A stretch of 64,000 nucleotides of DNA from Iris pallida (Eukaryota; Streptophyta; Magnoliopsida; Asparagales; Iridaceae): assembly GCA_029216955.1 (NCBI GenBank), contig JANAVB010015600.1, positions 39,076,274-39,140,273 on the forward strand, written 5' to 3'. This document shows positions 58,294 through 64,000 of the stretch, piece after piece. The translations under genes were made by a program, and so were the position numbers. Under the pieces are notes generated by a model that worked only from the letters and a program-made list of their open reading frames with translations, ran no database searches and had not been told where the DNA came from. The first letter of the stretch is position 1. The number at the start of each line of letters is the position of its first letter.

Positions 58294-59334
58294 ATGGCCC
58301 CCAAAGCTTCTAAAGCCACTAGCGCCGCCGACAAAGGGAAGGGGCCCGCTTCTGAGAAGTCACCCTTTTTTTACCTAGACGTTCAACCTCCTATCAAGGG
58401 TAAGGAGGGAGAATGATCACTCGAACTTAAACAGCCATGTCACATGTTTTATGTGCGGATCTGACCATATTTCACCGCTGTGCCATGGCTTCAATGTCTT
58501 TAGTACACAGTTGGTCTCCATGGAGCATGTGCCGCATATGCTCTATGTGACTGGGCCGCATGGACCGAGCCGCATAAGTATCAGAGCACATGCGGCATGT
58601 ACCCCATCTGTATTTGGGCCGCATAGGTATCATATGACCGAGTCGTATGGATCCTCCCCATATCTGGGCCGTATATGTTCTGCTTGTCTAGGCCGTATGT
58701 GTTACTTGATTTGAGCCGTATATGCTCCCTTCATAACTAGGCCGCATAGGCTCTGTGTATTGCTTAAAAAATCCATTCCTTTCTGTTTTCTTCTGACTAT
58801 CTTCTTTCTTTGATCGTTGCAGTGACCTTGCCCATGGCTCCTTCATGGAAGGTTCTGGTAGGATATGCTCAGTCTGCCTTAGGTGCTAGATTTGACCATA
58901 TAGTCCAAGATGTGTCGACTCAGATCGCCCGAGGCCAACCTGAAGACAGATTGAAAAAGATCAGAGGTCAATCCTTCCTTTACTTACTTAGCATGATGAA
59001 CTCTGGACAGCTGAGTGACGCTCATCTGAAGCCTCTGTTTCTGTTTGGGGATGCCCTGGCTCTTTCGGACCCGAGCGTTATAGAGATATCTGAGAGCTGG
59101 GACTTCTATTTTCAGGGGAAAGCGATTCACATACCCCTAATGGAGCGCCACTTCCCTCTATCAGGTTTCAATATGGTGCCTCTTGAGAGAAATATGCCGG
59201 GTTCCCTATCTCTGGATCAACATGGAGTCTTCGTGGGCCATATCCATTTTAATAACCCTACGCGGTCAGTGGTTGCAGTAAAGGAGATAATGAGCTACTC
59301 TGTCGTTGGGCTGGCTCCTGGCAGTCTCATCAAC
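58294..59334 (+). pseudogene. Second PMD-like family gene, exon 1 and part of exon 2
   Basis: Exon 1 (58,294-58,399, MAPKASKATSAADKGKGP ..., phase 1, GTAAGG donor) joins exon 2 at 58,823 (acceptor TTGCAG), restoring an open frame. Exon 2 encodes MAPSWKVLVGYAQSALGARF, FLYLLSMMNSGQLSDAHLKP, LFLFGDALAL and WDFYFQGKAIHIPLMERHFP. This aligns with the N-terminal part of the protein at 1,626: LLCLINGEPL..., AFLFGDAIAH, CFYFEGDARKPMYWPKVSRG. Both are the region before the PMD core. The coding sequence stops at the LTR of the Copia element (59,335). The apparent protein end INCHPQFLN is LTR sequence. The rest of the gene, if it survives, lies beyond the element outside the window. The intron carries many GCCGCAT motifs. 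Confidence 0.7.
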
Positions 59335-60601
59335 TGTCACCCCCAGTTTTTGAATTAGGGGTATTTTCGTTATTTTCTAAGTTCTATAATTTCTGGGAAT
59401 TTTATTTGATTTTATAGGATTTCTAAGGAATTGGTTGATTTAGTTTGAATTTTATCCAATTTGGACTTAAGTTGGAGACCCGGGTAGTCTGGACACTAGC
59501 GGGACCCATATACTGTTGGCCCATTCCATGGTCACACCCGATTTCGATAATCAACATACACTTTAGTCAATACACAAAATATAGAAAATACTGCTAATCA
59601 TTTCAGGATTCATGAACTCATATTCAACGGACGCTGTACCGCATCAATCAAAGCGTCAACATCATCAAATCTTCTTGAGACTCATTTCTCATTTTATTCT
59701 GTATTTTATATTTTATTGAGTCTAGGATTTATTCTGTAAAATCAATTGTGGTAATACTGGCTTAGGGTTAAAACTGTCCGCATTCCAAAAGCCTACCTAT
59801 TTTCGTACTTTCGTTTACAAATATTTCAAAAACATATTTCGAAAATAGTCTTTCAAAATGATTTTACAAATAACCAAAAACATTTCTGAAAACTGTTTTT
59901 GCAAATGATTTTCAAATATCTCCTGACAGAACTCGTAACCGAGTTCGGCCCGAGTTCGATCCGAACTCTGACCGAGTTCGGTCAAAAGTTATTCAAACTT
60001 CTGTTGCCTCTAAATCAGCGAGCAACGTCTCTTTGCGAGATATTTGCATCCGAACTCTGCCCGAGTTCTGCCCGAGTTCGGTTGGAGAAAACACCTATAA
60101 ATAGAGAAGAACTTTTCATTTTAAATCATCAATTCATTCTTCATTCTCTCTTCTCTATTACTCAAGTGTTTTCAAACGATCTAAGATTTTCAAATCTCAC
60201 CTATACATCTCTTAGCCAAAAGCCAGTACTATCAGAGTTGATTTAGAGTCTTTTGGTTACTCAAGAGTTGTAAAGAGATCGTTCCAAGTTTCAACAACTT
60301 TTCTTGTTGTGGAGCTGGTCGTGCGCTCGTCACCAAGCACGGTATTGTAAGAGACTGCAAGCTCTCAGTTAAAGCTTGTGCCATAGTGGATTAACATCGA
60401 GCAAGAGTACTCAGAGACTGGATTAGTCCTCTCAGAGGGATACCAGTATATATCGCTGTGTTACTGAGTTTGAATTCTCTATCTCTATTTACTGTCTCTT
60501 ACATATCTGCCATAGTTTAATTTTTTTTTAATTGGTGTTTATATTTCGCTGCACACACGCACTCTATTCACCCCCCTCTAGAGGTGCTCAACGGTCCTAC
60601 A
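59335..60601 (+). repeat. 5' LTR of the Sirevirus-type Copia element
   Basis: The proposed LTR begins TGTCACCCCCAG and ends CGGTCCTACA, immediately before the primer site. TATA (CTATAAATAG) is at about 60,094. Upstream of it are clustered CCGAGTTCGG and CCGAACTC motifs in both orientations (59,939-60,082). The left boundary is less sure: sequence at 59,531 (TCACACCCGATTTCG) could be the start of the LTR proper, with a separate LTR fragment before it. The candidate target duplication is TCAAC (59,330-59,334); the matching copy is outside the window. Confidence 0.7.
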
Positions 60602-60615
60602 ATTGGTATCAGAGC
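60602..60615 (+). other. Primer binding site (initiator tRNA-Met)
   Basis: ATTGGTATCAGAGC directly follows the LTR. TGGTATCAGAGC is complementary to the 3' end of plant initiator tRNA-Met, the usual Copia primer. Confidence 0.93.
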
Positions 60616-60653
60616 GGGTTATATTCTTATATAACATACCTTAGAGAGTATAT

Positions 60654-62468
60654 ATGGCAGCCGTGAAATCTATATTCAATGGTGAAGGGCAATCCACAAA
60701 TAGACCTCTCCTATTTGATGGAACAAATTACACATACTGGAAAACACGGATGCCTTTCTTTCTAAAGTCTCTTGACTTTGATCTATGGTCAATAGTCATT
60801 GATGGTTATAAGAAGCCAGCACCCACAGTGGTTGAAGGCATTCTTATGGAAAAGCCTCATGACAAGTACACCGATGCTGAAAAAGCAAAGGCTAGTCTTG
60901 ATGCTCGAGCCATCAATGCACTATTCTGTGCAATTGACAAAACCGAGTTCAACAGAGTTTCAACCTGTAAAACGTCTCACGAAATTTGGAAACTCCTTGA
61001 GGTAACCCATGAAGGGACTTCTCAAGTAAAGGAATCCAAAATTAGTAGACTGACACAGGAGTATGAATCTTTTAAGATGAAACCTGGTGAGTCAATTACA
61101 CAGATGTTTACTCGTTTCTTCGATATAACTAATCCTTTACAATCTCTTGGCAAGGATTACAGCAATCACGAGAAGATCAGAAAAGTGCTGCAGGCTCTAA
61201 CAAAGAACTGGAATCCAAAAGCCACGGCAATCATTGAAGGAAACGATCTCACCACTATGACTCTGGAAACGTTGATGGGCAAACTCATGACCCATGAACT
61301 CGACTTGCAAGATTTTGAAGAAGCAACACCAAAGGAGAAAACTATTGCCTTCAAAGCCCAAGCAAGAAAATCAACATACAACGATTCCGATGAAGAATCA
61401 TCAAGTGGTGATGAAAGAGCCCTACTTGTGAGGAACTTCAAGAAATATCTAAAGTTTACAAGCAGAAAGAAGAAAGACGTCCAAGAAAGCAACGAAGATG
61501 AAACTATATGCTTTGGATGCAAGAAATCAGGGCATATGAAGAAGGACTGTCCAACCACCAAGAAAAGCAGTCCATACGATAGATCAAGATCAAGCAGAAA
61601 AGCTACATCTGGTCGAAAGTATGCGAACACAAGCATCTGGCACAAAAGCGATGCCAGTGATTCAGAAGAAGAAGACAAACCCTGCAGCAATGTAAATGTT
61701 TGTCTCATGGCTTTTAAAAACGTATCATCTAATCCTTTGTTTGATGATTTTACTTTCAATGAACTAGAGAACGCCTTTAGCGAACTACTTGAAGATCACA
61801 AAACTGTGCTCGACAAGTATAAGCAATCTCGAAAAGAGATTAAGGCACACACAACCGAGATAGCTAGACTGTCTAATCTAATTGAAGATATTAAAGAGAC
61901 ATCTACTACCGGTAACACGAAAGAGATAGCCAAACTTAAAGCATACTATCATGAGGCTATCCTCAATATTGAAAAGAAAGAAAGGGACTATGTCAAAGTA
62001 CAAAAGCTTTATGACATAGAGAAGAAGATGCACCTAGTAATTGAACAAAGACTCCTTAATATGACTGCTAGATACGAAGAGTCTATTGCGATTTCTAAAA
62101 AGTTAGAAATCAAGTTAGGCAAACAGGCAATACCTGTGACACAGCCTAAGATTAGTCCTAATGCGAAGCATACACCTAGAAGGACTAAACACAAGAAAGC
62201 ACAGAAGAAACACGAACACCATCATGCTTTCACTTACAGGTTCTCTAAACAAAACAAGCTTGCAAATACAGTTTCTACCACTAAACTGACTTGCACATAT
62301 TGTGGTACGCACGGACACATATCACAATATTATCTTGCAAGAAAGCTTATTAACAACCATACTTTAGTCTGGAGACCTAAAGCTAATCTGTGTGGACCCT
62401 TCAGAACATGGGTACCAAAGGATTCATCTACTTGTCTTGTAGGTGGACCCTCAACCCTCTCATGCTAA
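60654..62468 (+). CDS. Copia gag
   Basis: The 604-residue frame opens MAAVKSIFNGEGQSTNRPLL and has the Copia gag core: FDGTNYTYWKTRM, WSIVIDGYKKPAP, DARAINALFCAIDKTEFNRV, KTSHEIWKLLEVTHEGTSQV, ESITQMFTRFFDITNPLQSL. A CCHC knuckle follows (CFGCKKSGHMKKDC). A coiled-coil stretch (about residues 380-490) separates it from a second, degenerate knuckle (CTYCGTHGHISQYY, last Cys replaced). The long extension with a second knuckle fits Sireviruses. The frame ends at TAA (62,466-62,468) just before protease, which is in the next frame. Confidence 0.9.
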   Translation: MAAVKSIFNGEGQSTNRPLLFDGTNYTYWKTRMPFFLKSLDFDLWSIVIDGYKKPAPTVVEGILMEKPHDKYTDAEKAKASLDARAINALFCAIDKTEFNRVSTCKTSHEIWKLLEVTHEGTSQVKESKISRLTQEYESFKMKPGESITQMFTRFFDITNPLQSLGKDYSNHEKIRKVLQALTKNWNPKATAIIEGNDLTTMTLETLMGKLMTHELDLQDFEEATPKEKTIAFKAQARKSTYNDSDEESSSGDERALLVRNFKKYLKFTSRKKKDVQESNEDETICFGCKKSGHMKKDCPTTKKSSPYDRSRSSRKATSGRKYANTSIWHKSDASDSEEEDKPCSNVNVCLMAFKNVSSNPLFDDFTFNELENAFSELLEDHKTVLDKYKQSRKEIKAHTTEIARLSNLIEDIKETSTTGNTKEIAKLKAYYHEAILNIEKKERDYVKVQKLYDIEKKMHLVIEQRLLNMTARYEESIAISKKLEIKLGKQAIPVTQPKISPNAKHTPRRTKHKKAQKKHEHHHAFTYRFSKQNKLANTVSTTKLTCTYCGTHGHISQYYLARKLINNHTLVWRPKANLCGPFRTWVPKDSSTCLVGGPSTLSC

Positions 62469-64000
62469 AAGCAAATGGATTCTCGATAGCGGATGTTCGC
62501 GACACATGACTGGTGATGCATCCTTATTCGCTACGCTATCGATGAAGAAAGAAGGATACGTCTCCTTCGGAAACAACTTGAGAGGTGATATAATAGGTAA
62601 TGATACTATAGGTATTTCTCCTTATCCAATAATAAAGGATGTTTGTCTAGTAACTGAATTGAAACATAACCTATTGAGCATAAGTCATTTGGCAGATAAT
62701 GGTTATGGTATCAATTTTGTGAAAGATAAATGTACCATATATGATATGTCATCTGGTGATCCCGTATATAAAGGGATTAGAGAAGACAACATTTATGTTT
62801 TCTTTTTGGAGAATACTAATAATGCAGGAAGGTGCCTAGTAGTCAATCAAAATGAAAGTTGGCTATGTCACATGAGACTAGGACATGCAAACATGGACAC
62901 TATCTCACGTCTGAATACAAAGAAGTTGGTAAAAGGACTCCCTGAAATTCCATTCAAGAGAGATATGGTATGTGCAGACTGTGAAAAGAACAAAGCACAT
63001 AGGTCTACTTTTAAATCTATCAACGCTGTAAGTACTTCGAGACCTTTGCAGTTGATTCATATGGATTTATTTGGTCCTAGTAGAGTCGCTAGTCTTGGCG
63101 GTAAGCTCTATACTTTTGTTATTGTTGATGATTTCTCTCGATTTACTCGGGTTTACTTTTTATCAAACAAAAGTGATGCTATTTTTGAATTTCAGATATT
63201 TTGTAAAAAGGTACAAAACGAAAAAGGCTTCATGATTACTCGTATCCGAAGTGATCATGGTGGCGAATTCGAAAATTCTGACTTCAAAAAGTTTTGTGAT
63301 GATAGTGGATATTACCACGAATTTTCTTGTCCTAGAACTCCCCAACAGAATAGTGTTGTGGAGCAGAAGAACCGTACTCTAAGCAAAATGGCTAGAGTCA
63401 TGCTGAATCAGTATAATCTTCCTAAATATTTTTGGGCAGAAGCTGTTAGTACAGCCTGTCATATTTTAAATAGGGTGTTAATTCGACCAATCTCGAAGAA
63501 AACACCATATGAGCTTTGGTTTGGAAGAATTCCAAACATTTCTTATTTTAAAGTTTTTGGTTGTCGCTGTTTTATCCTGAACACCAAGGATAACTTGGGA
63601 AAGTTCGACTCCAAAGCAGATGACGGGATATTTCTCGGATATGCTGCTAAGAGTAAGGGATATAGAATTTTTAATAAAAGATCTATGATTATTGAAGAAA
63701 GTATTAATGTTACTTTTGATGAGTTGAATAGTCACAGATCTAGCGACAGTGATGATGAAGATGCACCTAAAAAGACTAAGAAGAATTCTGAGAAAGATCT
63801 GACCCAAGAGGCAAGGACTGATAAAAGTTCCGAAGATGCAGGAACTGAGAAAAGCCTTGTGAAGGATATGGCCCAAAGATTTGAATCATTGAGATTCAAG
63901 CCAGATCATCCAGAAACTCTCATTATAGGTGATGTATCCAAAGGTGTAAGTACACGTTCGTCTCTTAAAGATTCTGAATTAGCAGCAAATGTAGCATTTA
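62443..64000 (+). pseudogene. Copia pol: protease and integrase, frame-shifted from gag, open at window end
   Basis: In the +1 frame relative to gag, coding continues from about 62,443 (VDPQPSHAKSKW). The protease motif is WILDSGCSRHMTGD, with the catalytic D-S-G. The integrase zinc region is LCHMRLGHAN ... VCADC. The core has HMDLFGPSRVASLGGKLYTF, IRSDHGGEFENSDFKKF and PRTPQQNSVVEQKNRTLSKM, with all three acidic residues (D, D, E) present; the usual QQNGVVE has Ser for Gly. The region after integrase (KVFGCRCFILNTKDNLGKFD, GYAAKSKGYRIFN) leads towards RT beyond the window. No stop is seen to 64,000. The single-base frame change at the gag-pol border is probably a lesion, although a programmed shift cannot be excluded. 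Confidence 0.88.

Larger units (their letters stand above)
59335..64000 (+). mobile_element. Sirevirus-type Copia retrotransposon, 3' part outside the window
   Basis: LTR, primer site, gag, protease and integrase follow in Copia order, and the element is open at the window end before reverse transcriptase. The gag features (see gag entry) place it near the Sirevirus clade. Confidence 0.88.

Noticed and set aside
58451..58714. 87-residue frame inside the intron of the second PMD-like gene
   Set aside because: It lies between a good donor (58,400) and acceptor (58,822) of a conserved intron and translates the GCCGCAT motifs.
61166..61759. 197-residue minus-strand frame opposite Copia gag
   Set aside because: It is antisense to a well-supported gag frame and contains no motif of its own.

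Overview
The window is transposon-rich nuclear DNA from a flowering plant, more likely a eudicot or other non-grass than a cereal. The evidence is GT-AG introns, plant-only families (plant mobile domain proteins, DUF4283-type LINEs, Tekay-type Gypsy, Sirevirus-type Copia, a MULE, hAT MITEs, a tRNA-derived SINE and a Helitron), AT-rich spacers and long (TA)n tracts. Only one host gene looks complete: an RraA-like aldolase on the minus strand at 47,227-47,733. A two-exon 5' fragment of prefoldin subunit 4 lies at 10,572-10,808. Almost everything else is mobile or decayed.

Layout. 1-6,665: a broken plant-mobile-domain (PMD)-like gene (1,626-5,975). Part of it is repeated as an inverted copy (1-1,416 against 3,066-4,500), with a (TA)n tract at the junction. 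A promoter plus orphan first exon of the same gene family follows at 6,448-6,665. 6,666-10,550: unrecognised spacer. 10,572-11,685: prefoldin-4 fragment, then a SINE (15-bp target duplication) split by a hAT-like element (8-bp duplication). 11,714-33,587: a MULE with terminal inverted repeats and a 9-bp duplication. It carries a transposase gene on the plus strand and, facing it, a MAIN-like PMD gene on the minus strand. A Gypsy array LTR-internal-LTR-internal-LTR (13,035-31,161, one AGGAT duplication) sits inside the transposase gene.

33,600-39,360: palindrome cluster, an LTR-like stretch, a hAT MITE and a tandem repeat. 39,362-45,349: a near full-length LINE in (TA)n DNA with a small Helitron next to it. 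45,350-47,760: a palindromic MITE, a DUF4283 fragment and the RraA-like gene. 49,966-53,165: an old Tat-like Gypsy (LTR, primer site, gag start interrupted by a hAT MITE, RT fragment) and a coiled-coil reading frame. 53,170-58,200: AT-rich spacer with palindromes and several tandem repeats. 58,198-59,334: a second gene of the first PMD-like family (promoter, exon 1, start of exon 2), cut by the 5' LTR of a Sirevirus-type Copia element that runs to the window end (59,335-64,000).

The recurring theme is the plant mobile domain. It occurs in two unlike forms: a MAIN-like gene carried by a MULE, and a separate two-exon family seen at three loci with the same promoter, exon 1 and phase-1 intron. 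The most unusual structures are (i) the MULE's facing gene pair, with matching arrays of 22-bp palindromes in the first intron of each gene; (ii) the inverted duplication of the PMD-like gene, whose two arms carry different disabling lesions; and (iii) the three-LTR Gypsy array with a hairpin-forming repeat that changes copy number between LTRs. Functions rest on recognised protein motifs read by eye; no database search was run.
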